DNA of 64,000 nucleotides from assembly GCA_964458645.1 (NCBI GenBank), contig CAYWJU010000002.1, positions 62,001-126,000 on the forward strand, given 5' to 3'. The translations under genes were made by a program, and so were the position numbers. This document shows positions 1-9,700 of the stretch, one piece after another. Position 1 is the first letter of the stretch. The number at the start of each line of letters is the position of its first letter. The notes under the pieces are model-generated. The model did not search any database. It worked only from the letters and a program-made list of their open reading frames with translations, and was not told where the DNA came from. Source of the DNA: DAORHV01 sp964458645 (GTDB lineage: Bacteria; Patescibacteriota; Gracilibacteria; Peribacterales; Peribacteraceae).

Positions 1-2095
1 ACACCTCGGCGTCCTGCACGCCGGTCAATTCCTGCAAGATGCTCGTCTTCAGCTCTGCAAACACGCCTTCCGCCTCCAATCTGGTCATGGCTCCCGTCCG
101 TACCCGCGTGTACAGCACGTACGACGCAAGCAGCCTGCTCGCATTCGTCACCGACACCGGCGCACTGAAGTCTTTCTGTTCTTCCAGCGTCAAATCCTGC
201 GCAAAGCTCAGCGGTGTCAGGTCGAACTCCCGAATCGGACGTTGGAAGCTGTGCAGCAACCGCTGCACGTACGTCGTTCCATCCGCAGTGCCAAACACCC
301 GGTCTGGCGAGAAGATGCGGTTGGCCGTGCCTCCGCCACTCACATCCACGCCCCCTCCTCCCAAGCGCTGCACCGCATCGGAGTAGCTCTCCAGCGGATG
401 ACACGTCATCTTCATGCCCGCATCCACCAGACCGATCCAGGTCACCGGCTTGTTCGCACCCACGCCGATCGTTCCTGCCTGCACACCGTACTCACTTGGG
501 CGTCCGGTCATCAGCCACCGTGTGCGTCCTTCGGCATCGCCCGTTCCCACCGACAGCAACAACTGCAAGCGCTGGAACAAGTTTCCTTCCGCATTCGGCA
601 GAATGTCCGACCGCACCGATGTCGCACGACCAATGTCTTGCACCATGCACGGACGACGATCAATCACGCCTGCCGCCGCCAAGTACTCCTGTTCCATGCT
701 CTGATCCCAGCGCACTTCATCCGGCAATGCCGACAGCGTCAGCTTGCCTCCCGCAAACGCCGCCTTCACCAGCAAGTCAGCCGCCTCCGACGGCGTCACG
801 CCGCCTCCCAGAGCCACTTCGAACCCGCGTGGCAGCACGCCTGCTTGCTTCAATGCGGCAAACACACCGCTCGTTCCATCGTCCTCCGTCGCATCCGGCG
901 GCAATGCCGCCGTTCCATCCGTCTTCAGCTTCAACACGGCCGCCACCATCGCCATGGCCTCACGCTTCGTCACCGGAGCATCGCCATCGGCAACCAGCAC
1001 TCCACCCGCATTCCTGCCCACCGGAACACCCTGGGCGAGCAGCGCGTACGCATTGCTCATCCACGACGTTCCTCCCGCAGTCTCCGGCACCGGCACATCG
1101 GCCAGCACCCCCGATGTCCATCCTTGTTCCTTGGCGGCCGACCGCAATCCTTCCCGCAGCGCATCGCCGCTCTTCGACAAGCTCAGACACTGCGTTCCGG
1201 CCAGCAGTTCAATGAACTCCTTGCGGCTCACCAATGGCTCAGCCAATGCGCCGTCCTTCACCAACTGTTGTCCGTACAAGTTCTGCAAACTCCAGAGCAA
1301 CGCCTGGGCAACGCTCTTGCCATCCGTCTCCACCGTTCCAATGCTCAGACACGGTTTGTAGCCAAGCAGTTTCTGGCTCTTCCAGCCCAACCCCACCGTC
1401 ACCGTTTCTCCTGCCACAACCTCCACCGATTGCCCTTCTGCAGTCGCTACATATCCTTGCAGCACACCAGACGAATCCACCGCCTGAACAACGTATGTTC
1501 CGGCCGGAAGGCTCATCTCGAATGCTCCATTCACGTCCGCCACCACCGCCTGCGTCACCGCAGCACCTTCCACGTCCGTTCCCGTCGCCTCCACCCGCAC
1601 GCCGCCGAACGCCGTACGCTCACCCTTTTCCTTCTTGCCGTTGCCGTTCACGTCCACGAACAGTTGCCCCGCAAGCGTGCCAGACGGCACCCCGGCCTCA
1701 CCGCCTCCCGACTCTTGCCCGGACAACCAGTAGCCGCCACCGCCACCGCCCTCACCGCCGCTTGTCGTTCCTCCGCCACCCGTACTGCCACCCGTCGTTC
1801 CTCCGCCACCGCCACCTACCAAACAATCGCTGCCGATGGTCAGCGTCTGTTCAGCCGACTCACTGCTCAGCCTCAGCCCCGTATCCACCGTCTTCACTCC
1901 CCAGTAGTACGTTGCTCCGCACGCCAACCGATTCACCAACCGCTGCCGGCTCTGTCCATTCGGCATCATGCGATCCGCATAGTTCGGACTGGCCACCTTG
2001 CCCGAAATCACATCGTGCCCATTCGACACCGTTCCCACCCGCACCTGGTACTGCAGCTGCCGTGTCGGTGTAATCGCATCCGAACCGGAGCCCCA
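1..2095. repeat. Long direct repeat, copy 1 of 2
   Basis: Bases 1-2095 match 6899-8993 at a constant offset of 6898 with no difference in the stretches compared; translations of the shadow frames agree as well. The match ends abruptly after the shared CCCCA, at the codons that open the fibronectin III-like domain. The left end lies outside the window. It encodes about 698 codons of the two FG-GAP proteins. Confidence 0.95.
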
Positions 2096-4126
2096 GGACA
2101 GCAGCACGTTGGAACCGCTGGCGTAGTAAACAGTGATTCTGGCACTGTCGAGATAGGCAGTGGTGGTTCCGGCCGCGATTGTTTTCTCTGCTGCGATTGC
2201 TACGCCGATGTTGGCGTTGACGTCGGCCGGAGTCCATGTTTGCCCCCAGAGATCGGTGGAACCGCCGTAAGGAATGAAGAGATCAACAGCGGTCGGCCAG
2301 TCGGTGACGGTGGCTTTGTCGGTGCCGCCGATCACGCCGTTTTTGGCAAGCCGTACGCTTCCATCATGAATGACTGTGGCAGGCGTTTGGGCGCGCTTCT
2401 CGACTTCCACGAGAATACCGACAACGACTGTGTCGTTGGGGATAGTGAATCCAAAACTCGAAACCAGCAGGTAGTTGCTGGTAACCGCGCCCGCTAAGTC
2501 CACTGTTGCGAAGGCGTTGTCGCTCGCATTGATATTTGCTGTGTTCGTCCACGCGACGCTGCCGATGCTGACATCGTTGGTGCCCATGATGCCGTAGACC
2601 GGGGAGAATGCGATAGCATTGACGGATCCTGTTGCAGTGAAGCCAGATGCGGGCGCAGCCGGTACCGTATTTGCCAACGTTGCCGACTGATCGCTTGTAT
2701 AGATACGGTTGACGTTGCCGCCAGTAAAACAGCCGTCATCCATGTTGCCGGCAACGTAGTCTAGGTCACCGTCGGCTTCGATATCGCCTATCGCCACGAC
2801 GTTCGTACAGTCGCCCCTTTCCGTCGTTGGCGAGCCGCTGTCGGTAAAGGCGCCGGCGCCGTTATTGAACCAGATGCGTGTGCCGCCCACTGTATCGAGC
2901 GCATCGGATGCACCAAGAACAATATCCAAATCGGCATCGTTATCCACATCCGCCAGGGCAAAACTGCGTACCTGAGCAAGTCCGAAGAGCACACTTCCAA
3001 TCGTCATTTCACCCGCGCCGTTATTCGTAATGGGGTAAATTTGTCCGTTTTCACCCGAGACCAGAATGTCGATATCGCCATCGTTATCAATGTCGCCAGT
3101 CGCAACATGTTTGTTGTAGGGGGTCGTTACGATTGTTCCCGTCCAGTGCGATGTGAATGCACCGGTACCGCTGTTTTTGTAGAGCTCGACCGTATGTCCG
3201 TTTGGCTGTGTAAAAACCAAATCCAAGTCGCCGTCGCTGTCGAAGTCGGCCAACGCCATGGCCCAGCCCTTGGGCAGCGTAGACGGTACTTGGGTGAAGC
3301 TGCCGTGTCCGTTATTCAGTTGCACCGCGGATGCTAGCGAATAGACATTGCTCATTACGACACGGTCCAGGTCGCCATCGTTATCCACGTCGGCCAATCG
3401 AATGACGCTATAACTTGCGTCTAACGTCATGCACTCGGCAACATCGTTCGGATCGGTAAAGACTGCGCTTCCATTGTTAAAATATGTGCGAAGACAGTTT
3501 GTATCGTATGCGCCCGTAATATCCAAATCTCCATCGCCATCCACGTCGCCCGCGACAAAATCTTGAAATTGCCCCGAGCGTCCGAAGGTGGAATGCGCGT
3601 ATGTTCCAGTACCGTTGTTCAAATACAGATCATTCAAGTCCGTTCCGGGCCCATCGTAGTTTCCGGCGACGTAGTCCAGGTCACCGTCATTATCGAAGTC
3701 GGCCATGATGGTCGCCCGTGTATGCTTGGATTCGACACTGGATGCATGCAGCGTATAGGCCATGGCATACACCGTTTCCACCAGCAGCGTGCACAGCAGT
3801 GCCAATGCCAAGGACAGGATTGCGGTGCTGATGATTTCGGTACGTCCCGGCAAGCGCGGGTGTGTTGCTTCAATGTTCGCCAGCGACGTGTATTGCACGC
3901 GTGCGTGGTTGGCGATGGCATTCCATTCCACAACCAGAGCGATGGACATCAGTGCTACGGCTGTAGTCAGCAATCCGATCTCTTTCACCTCCAAGACAAT
4001 AGCGCCCATGAGTGGGAGAATCGGCCAGGCATGTATCGCCTGCATGCCAAGAAGCACTGCTCCGACAACGAATGCCGTTACCAGAACGGCTGCCAGTGCG
4101 AAGGGGAATATTCGTTGCAACTGCAC
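1..4126 (-). CDS. Giant FG-GAP beta-propeller surface protein A (C-terminus outside window)
   Basis: The minus-strand frame is open from about 4.2 kb to the left edge; about 50 C-terminal codons are missing by comparison with its paralogue at 6747-11018. N-terminal membrane segments are followed by seven DxDxDGDxD-type FG-GAP/VCBS calcium motifs (for example DFDNDGDLDYV, DVDGDGDLDI), consistent with a seven-bladed integrin-like propeller. A jelly-roll-like middle domain, a fibronectin III-like domain starting near WGSGSD, a Gly-rich linker, an SdrD-B/CnaB-like domain and an SLH-like region follow. FG-GAP proteins generally bind ligands or surfaces; this one is probably anchored and exposed. 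The start is uncertain: no ATG suits the membrane segment, GTG at 4126 is my choice because a TACAAT box lies at 4158-4153, and GTG 4162 would lie upstream of that promoter. Bases 1-2095 appear identical to the paralogue. Confidence 0.8.
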   Translation of the reverse strand, partial: MQLQRIFPFALAAVLVTAFVVGAVLLGMQAIHAWPILPLMGAIVLEVKEIGLLTTAVALMSIALVVEWNAIANHARVQYTSLANIEATHPRLPGRTEIISTAILSLALALLCTLLVETVYAMAYTLHASSVESKHTRATIMADFDNDGDLDYVAGNYDGPGTDLNDLYLNNGTGTYAHSTFGRSGQFQDFVAGDVDGDGDLDITGAYDTNCLRTYFNNGSAVFTDPNDVAECMTLDASYSVIRLADVDNDGDLDRVVMSNVYSLASAVQLNNGHGSFTQVPSTLPKGWAMALADFDSDGDLDLVFTQPNGHTVELYKNSGTGAFTSHWTGTIVTTPYNKHVATGDIDNDGDIDILVSGENGQIYPITNNGAGEMTIGSVLFGLAQVRSFALADVDNDADLDIVLGASDALDTVGGTRIWFNNGAGAFTDSGSPTTERGDCTNVVAIGDIEADGDLDYVAGNMDDGCFTGGNVNRIYTSDQSATLANTVPAAPASGFTATGSVNAIAFSPVYGIMGTNDVSIGSVAWTNTANINASDNAFATVDLAGAVTSNYLLVSSFGFTIPNDTVVVGILVEVEKRAQTPATVIHDGSVRLAKNGVIGGTDKATVTDWPTAVDLFIPYGGSTDLWGQTWTPADVNANIGVAIAAEKTIAAGTTTAYLDSARITVYYASGSNVLLSWGSGSDAITPTRQLQYQVRVGTVSNGHDVISGKVASPNYADRMMPNGQSRQRLVNRLACGATYYWGVKTVDTGLRLSSESAEQTLTIGSDCLVGGGGGGTTGGSTGGGGTTSGGEGGGGGGYWLSGQESGGGEAGVPSGTLAGQLFVDVNGNGKKEKGERTAFGGVRVEATGTDVEGAAVTQAVVADVNGAFEMSLPAGTYVVQAVDSSGVLQGYVATAEGQSVEVVAGETVTVGLGWKSQKLLGYKPCLSIGTVETDGKSVAQALLWSLQNLYGQQLVKDGALAEPLVSRKEFIELLAGTQCLSLSKSGDALREGLRSAAKEQGWTSGVLADVPVPETAGGTSWMSNAYALLAQGVPVGRNAGGVLVADGDAPVTKREAMAMVAAVLKLKTDGTAALPPDATEDDGTSGVFAALKQAGVLPRGFEVALGGGVTPSEAADLLVKAAFAGGKLTLSALPDEVRWDQSMEQEYLAAAGVIDRRPCMVQDIGRATSVRSDILPNAEGNLFQRLQLLLSVGTGDAEGRTRWLMTGRPSEYGVQAGTIGVGANKPVTWIGLVDAGMKMTCHPLESYSDAVQRLGGGGVDVSGGGTANRIFSPDRVFGTADGTTYVQRLLHSFQRPIREFDLTPLSFAQDLTLEEQKDFSAPVSVTNASRLLASYVLYTRVRTGAMTRLEAEGVFAELKTSILQELTGVQDAEV

Positions 4127-4152
4127 GAAAGGCGTGGAAAAAGTATCCCTTG

Positions 4153-4158
4153 ATTGTA
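4153..4158 (-). promoter_or_regulatory. -10 box of FG-GAP gene A
   Basis: TACAAT on the minus strand, with predicted transcription start near 4146 and a leader of about 20 nt to GTG 4126. It argues against starts upstream of 4146. Confidence 0.4.
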
Positions 4159-4231
4159 CCACAAAATCGCATTCCGGACCAGAGGCTAATGGCTTCTGAC
4201 CGACGTCGCCTACGGCTATGCCGGATCGGAC

Positions 4232-6712
4232 TCAGGCCCCGATACGCCGGATGATTTCCCGATCAACAAATTCCTTGTCACGGCCGTACTTCAGGCGAGA
4301 AAGCTGCTTGTAGGCTTCGACCGCTTTCACGTCCTTGGCATAGGTTGTTTCCAGCCACGGTTTTGGCACTTCCATAGAGAACGATCGTGACGGCTGACCG
4401 TCCACCGACAACTTGATACATGCCTTGAAGTTATCCAGGTTCACCAAGTCCTGCTCGCTGAATACCGGCGCCATTTCCTTGGCGCAGAACTCGGCGTCTT
4501 GCGGACCGATCTTGTACAACATCATGGTGCCGACGTTACCGAATACGGCGCTCTTTAAGTTCACCGCGCCCGACAATTTGCTGTCTTTCTCCAGCTGGTC
4601 CAAGTACTGGTGCGCGATAACGAGTCCCAGGCGGTACTTGCGTGCCTCGGACAGAATGGACTCGATGGAGTCGGTGACGTAGTTCTGGAATTCGTCGATG
4701 TACAGGAAGAAGTCCTTGCGGGCTTTGGCTTCCTGGCGCTGGCGACGCATGGATGCTACCTGGATTTTATTCACGATGATCATACCCAGCAGCTTGCTGT
4801 TTAAGTCGCCGATAAGACCTTTGGACAGGTTCATCAAAATGATTTTCTGGCTATCCATCACCTCCTGGAAATCGAACGAACTCTTTACCTGGCCGACAAT
4901 ATTGCGGATGAGCGTGTTGGTCGTGAACTGGCCGAACTTGGCGGCGAAATAGGGGATCATCTCCTGTTTTTCGCGCTGGCCGGTAGCCGCCATCTGCTTG
5001 TCCCAGAACGACTTCACGATCGGGTTTTTCAGCTTGGCGATCTTGTATTTTGCCCACTCGTCGTCGGTGAACAGGCGCACCAAGTCGGTAATGGCACCGC
5101 CTTCGTCCTCGTCGGCCATCAACGTGAGACAGCCGTTGCGGAAGTAGTCCTGGATGCGCGGGCCGAAAATTTCTTCGCCGAACATCTTCACCATCATGCT
5201 CATAGCGTCGAGTGCGATAAGGTCTCGCTCTTCGTCGTTCTTGCCCTCCAGCATGTTCAGGCCCATCGGCCGGCCGGTATCTGCCGGGTTGAAGTAAATG
5301 ACGTCGTCGGCACGTTCGCGTGGCACGTACGGCAGCAAGTCTTCAATCAGTGAACCGTGCGGATCGACCACGCAGATGCCGTGCTTTTTGTGGAAGTCCT
5401 GGCGTGCCATTAGCTGGATGACCGATGATTTACCGGTACCTGTCTGACCGATGACGTAGAAGTGGCGGAAACGGTCTTCGTTCTTCATGAAAATTTTCTT
5501 CTTCTCGCCGCGGTAGGTGTTATAGCCGAGGAATAGGCCTTCCTCGGGAATGTTCTTGGGACACGGCGCGATCTTGAAGTTCTGCCATTTGATCGTGCTG
5601 ACCTTGTTGTACTTAATGTTCGGGAAATGGAAGATGCTGGCCAATTCGGCGGTGCCGAGCAGCAACTTCTTGCTGAACCAGCGCTGCCACAGCGGGCGGC
5701 TGGGGTTGCGGCGAATGAAGCGGTAAATCAGGTTGATGTTCGAGTGGTAGCGCGTGCGCTTGAAGCTGTTGCCGCGGATATCGTTGAACTGCGAAAAGCC
5801 ACCCACAATCGTGTCCAGCAGCATGTTGCTGCGGTCGGCGGTTTCGGCCGAAGCAACGATGCGGATGACCGCCGTGAAGCCCGGTGAGTTGGCTTTTTCG
5901 TCCATGCCTTTGCTGAGCTCCTCCACCATGCTGGTGATGCGCTCGCCGCTGGACGTTTCCTTGAACTGGTCTTTGCCGTCCGACGAGAACATGTCGACCA
6001 GCGAGCTGATCCACGACATGGGGTTTTTCCACGAGAAGCCGCCGCCTTTCTTGGGGTTGAGCAGTTTCTGGGCTTCCTTCTGCACCTTATCCTGCCACTT
6101 GGGCAGTAGCGGGCGCAGCACCACCTGCACCGCGGCGCCTTCGTTCTTGCTCAATTTGGAGAACGCGTTGGTAATGGCGTTGAACGGGTCGCTCTTCAAG
6201 TGCTGGTAGCTCTTGAACGGATAGACGAAACTCTTGGATGGCAGCAGGTACGTGGACGACGTCACCGAGTTTTTCGTGAAGATGTTGTAGTCCTCCACTT
6301 CGTCGATGACCGCGTCGGGGTAGAACGAGGTGATCTGCTTTTCGATGATCGGTGCCACGCGACGCGGCGCAACCACGAAAATAAGGATTTCGCCGGCCAG
6401 CGCTGCGTACTCGAACGAGATGAACGGCGAACCTTTCCAGTGTCGCTGAATGCTGCTTTCGGCCAAGCTTCCAAACGTCTGGTACAGGTGGTCCATGACG
6501 CCCAGTACTTCTTTAAAATCTTTGCCGGTCGAGAACTGTTCTGATTCCTGCTCCTTGTCTTCTTTGCCCTCTTTTTTCGGCATCAGAATCTGCAAGAAGA
6601 CGAGCTGCTTTTCGCGTTTGCGGTCCTCCATCCGGCGCATCATTTTCAGCCCATGACGGATTCCCAGCACAATTGCCGCGATGCTGCCGATAAGGATGAG
6701 AAATGTCTGCAC
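4232..6712 (-). CDS. VirB4/TraC-like conjugation or secretion ATPase, paralogue 1
   Basis: 826 aa. An N-terminal membrane helix (residues 3-21) is followed by a roughly 400-residue cytoplasmic region and a HerA/VirB4-type P-loop domain: Walker A GQTGTGKS near 422-429, VDPHG near 449-453, and Walker B FFLYIDEFQN near 668-677. Such proteins power DNA or protein transfer through type IV secretion-like machines or act as their coupling ATPase; the family assignment is firm and the substrate unknown. The start is GTG at 6712, exactly where transcription should begin from the TACCAT box. It lies between the two FG-GAP genes, all on the minus strand, and has a close paralogue at 29078-31702. No pilin, VirB6 or relaxase gene is present in the window. 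Confidence 0.85.
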   Translation of the reverse strand: MQTFLILIGSIAAIVLGIRHGLKMMRRMEDRKREKQLVFLQILMPKKEGKEDKEQESEQFSTGKDFKEVLGVMDHLYQTFGSLAESSIQRHWKGSPFISFEYAALAGEILIFVVAPRRVAPIIEKQITSFYPDAVIDEVEDYNIFTKNSVTSSTYLLPSKSFVYPFKSYQHLKSDPFNAITNAFSKLSKNEGAAVQVVLRPLLPKWQDKVQKEAQKLLNPKKGGGFSWKNPMSWISSLVDMFSSDGKDQFKETSSGERITSMVEELSKGMDEKANSPGFTAVIRIVASAETADRSNMLLDTIVGGFSQFNDIRGNSFKRTRYHSNINLIYRFIRRNPSRPLWQRWFSKKLLLGTAELASIFHFPNIKYNKVSTIKWQNFKIAPCPKNIPEEGLFLGYNTYRGEKKKIFMKNEDRFRHFYVIGQTGTGKSSVIQLMARQDFHKKHGICVVDPHGSLIEDLLPYVPRERADDVIYFNPADTGRPMGLNMLEGKNDEERDLIALDAMSMMVKMFGEEIFGPRIQDYFRNGCLTLMADEDEGGAITDLVRLFTDDEWAKYKIAKLKNPIVKSFWDKQMAATGQREKQEMIPYFAAKFGQFTTNTLIRNIVGQVKSSFDFQEVMDSQKIILMNLSKGLIGDLNSKLLGMIIVNKIQVASMRRQRQEAKARKDFFLYIDEFQNYVTDSIESILSEARKYRLGLVIAHQYLDQLEKDSKLSGAVNLKSAVFGNVGTMMLYKIGPQDAEFCAKEMAPVFSEQDLVNLDNFKACIKLSVDGQPSRSFSMEVPKPWLETTYAKDVKAVEAYKQLSRLKYGRDKEFVDREIIRRIGA

Positions 6713-6718
6713 GTTTCT

Positions 6719-6724
6719 ATGGTA
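6719..6724 (-). promoter_or_regulatory. -10 box of TraC-like ATPase 1 (leaderless GTG)
   Basis: TGT-TACCAT, an extended -10 form; the predicted +1 is 6712, the G of the GTG start codon. Confidence 0.5.
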
Positions 6725-6746
6725 ACACTTTTACGTCGTTCTTTGC

Positions 6747-9700
6747 TTACGGTCGTCCTATCACCCCCCACCACAGCTCTCCCACCGGCGTCTCCGGCAT
6801 GGGCGGCACCTGCAACTCCGGTCCCAGCACGTCCGACAACACCGTAATCAGCTGTCCCCAGGTGAGTGCTTTCCCATCGCCCACATTCCCCATGCGCCAC
6901 ACCTCGGCGTCCTGCACGCCGGTCAATTCCTGCAAGATGCTCGTCTTCAGCTCTGCAAACACGCCTTCCGCCTCCAATCTGGTCATGGCTCCCGTCCGTA
7001 CCCGCGTGTACAGCACGTACGACGCAAGCAGCCTGCTCGCATTCGTCACCGACACCGGCGCACTGAAGTCTTTCTGTTCTTCCAGCGTCAAATCCTGCGC
7101 AAAGCTCAGCGGTGTCAGGTCGAACTCCCGAATCGGACGTTGGAAGCTGTGCAGCAACCGCTGCACGTACGTCGTTCCATCCGCAGTGCCAAACACCCGG
7201 TCTGGCGAGAAGATGCGGTTGGCCGTGCCTCCGCCACTCACATCCACGCCCCCTCCTCCCAAGCGCTGCACCGCATCGGAGTAGCTCTCCAGCGGATGAC
7301 ACGTCATCTTCATGCCCGCATCCACCAGACCGATCCAGGTCACCGGCTTGTTCGCACCCACGCCGATCGTTCCTGCCTGCACACCGTACTCACTTGGGCG
7401 TCCGGTCATCAGCCACCGTGTGCGTCCTTCGGCATCGCCCGTTCCCACCGACAGCAACAACTGCAAGCGCTGGAACAAGTTTCCTTCCGCATTCGGCAGA
7501 ATGTCCGACCGCACCGATGTCGCACGACCAATGTCTTGCACCATGCACGGACGACGATCAATCACGCCTGCCGCCGCCAAGTACTCCTGTTCCATGCTCT
7601 GATCCCAGCGCACTTCATCCGGCAATGCCGACAGCGTCAGCTTGCCTCCCGCAAACGCCGCCTTCACCAGCAAGTCAGCCGCCTCCGACGGCGTCACGCC
7701 GCCTCCCAGAGCCACTTCGAACCCGCGTGGCAGCACGCCTGCTTGCTTCAATGCGGCAAACACACCGCTCGTTCCATCGTCCTCCGTCGCATCCGGCGGC
7801 AATGCCGCCGTTCCATCCGTCTTCAGCTTCAACACGGCCGCCACCATCGCCATGGCCTCACGCTTCGTCACCGGAGCATCGCCATCGGCAACCAGCACTC
7901 CACCCGCATTCCTGCCCACCGGAACACCCTGGGCGAGCAGCGCGTACGCATTGCTCATCCACGACGTTCCTCCCGCAGTCTCCGGCACCGGCACATCGGC
8001 CAGCACCCCCGATGTCCATCCTTGTTCCTTGGCGGCCGACCGCAATCCTTCCCGCAGCGCATCGCCGCTCTTCGACAAGCTCAGACACTGCGTTCCGGCC
8101 AGCAGTTCAATGAACTCCTTGCGGCTCACCAATGGCTCAGCCAATGCGCCGTCCTTCACCAACTGTTGTCCGTACAAGTTCTGCAAACTCCAGAGCAACG
8201 CCTGGGCAACGCTCTTGCCATCCGTCTCCACCGTTCCAATGCTCAGACACGGTTTGTAGCCAAGCAGTTTCTGGCTCTTCCAGCCCAACCCCACCGTCAC
8301 CGTTTCTCCTGCCACAACCTCCACCGATTGCCCTTCTGCAGTCGCTACATATCCTTGCAGCACACCAGACGAATCCACCGCCTGAACAACGTATGTTCCG
8401 GCCGGAAGGCTCATCTCGAATGCTCCATTCACGTCCGCCACCACCGCCTGCGTCACCGCAGCACCTTCCACGTCCGTTCCCGTCGCCTCCACCCGCACGC
8501 CGCCGAACGCCGTACGCTCACCCTTTTCCTTCTTGCCGTTGCCGTTCACGTCCACGAACAGTTGCCCCGCAAGCGTGCCAGACGGCACCCCGGCCTCACC
8601 GCCTCCCGACTCTTGCCCGGACAACCAGTAGCCGCCACCGCCACCGCCCTCACCGCCGCTTGTCGTTCCTCCGCCACCCGTACTGCCACCCGTCGTTCCT
8701 CCGCCACCGCCACCTACCAAACAATCGCTGCCGATGGTCAGCGTCTGTTCAGCCGACTCACTGCTCAGCCTCAGCCCCGTATCCACCGTCTTCACTCCCC
8801 AGTAGTACGTTGCTCCGCACGCCAACCGATTCACCAACCGCTGCCGGCTCTGTCCATTCGGCATCATGCGATCCGCATAGTTCGGACTGGCCACCTTGCC
8901 CGAAATCACATCGTGCCCATTCGACACCGTTCCCACCCGCACCTGGTACTGCAGCTGCCGTGTCGGTGTAATCGCATCCGAACCGGAGCCCCACAACATG
9001 AGTACATCCACCTCGTTGTAGTAGTAGACAGTGATTTTTACGTTATCGATCGATGGAGTTGAGTTTCCAACACCGCAAGGAAACTGCGTTGCGGAAAGAG
9101 CAGCACCGAAATTGGTCGCATTAATATCACTGGTCGTCCACGTTTCGCCCCACAGATCGGTAGAACCGCCGTAATCGATAAACGTGCCGCTTGGCCAAAG
9201 TGAGCCCAGGCTTTTATCTGTGCTGCCGATTACGCCGCGCTTCACGATACGTACGCCGTTGTCCCACATGCCGCAACCGCCATAGTTCTTGTTCCACGAG
9301 GCCACGATGCCGACAATCGTTGAGCCGGAAGCAATGTTAAAACCGAAGTCCGTCGCCTGCAGCCAATGCGTGGTGTGGTTGGTCATGTCCATCAGGCCGC
9401 CGCTGGCGCTGACGCTATTGAGCGTGAAGATGTTTTCCGGATGCAGCCAGGGCATAGTTCCCACACCTGCAATGTCAGTGGCCATGAGCGGCATTCTTGG
9501 CGTGGAGCCGGTAGAGCGACTTGCGCTGATGGTTGAAAGGAGTGTTGTGGGCGCAGTAGGGCTGTCGTTTGGTGTGGAGAACGCGATCGAATTCACATAG
9601 TGGCGATTCGGTCCGCCGCTACCGCCGCAGTTCGTGTCATCATTGCCGGCGATGTAATCCAAGTCGGAATCGGCATCGATATCCGCGAGTGCGACTGCAA

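Noticed and set aside
242..2497. Very long plus-strand open frames across the FG-GAP genes (also 7140-9062)
   Set aside because: They are antisense shadows of the GC-rich FG-GAP coding strand; their Arg/His/Pro/Ser-rich translations lack any domain pattern.
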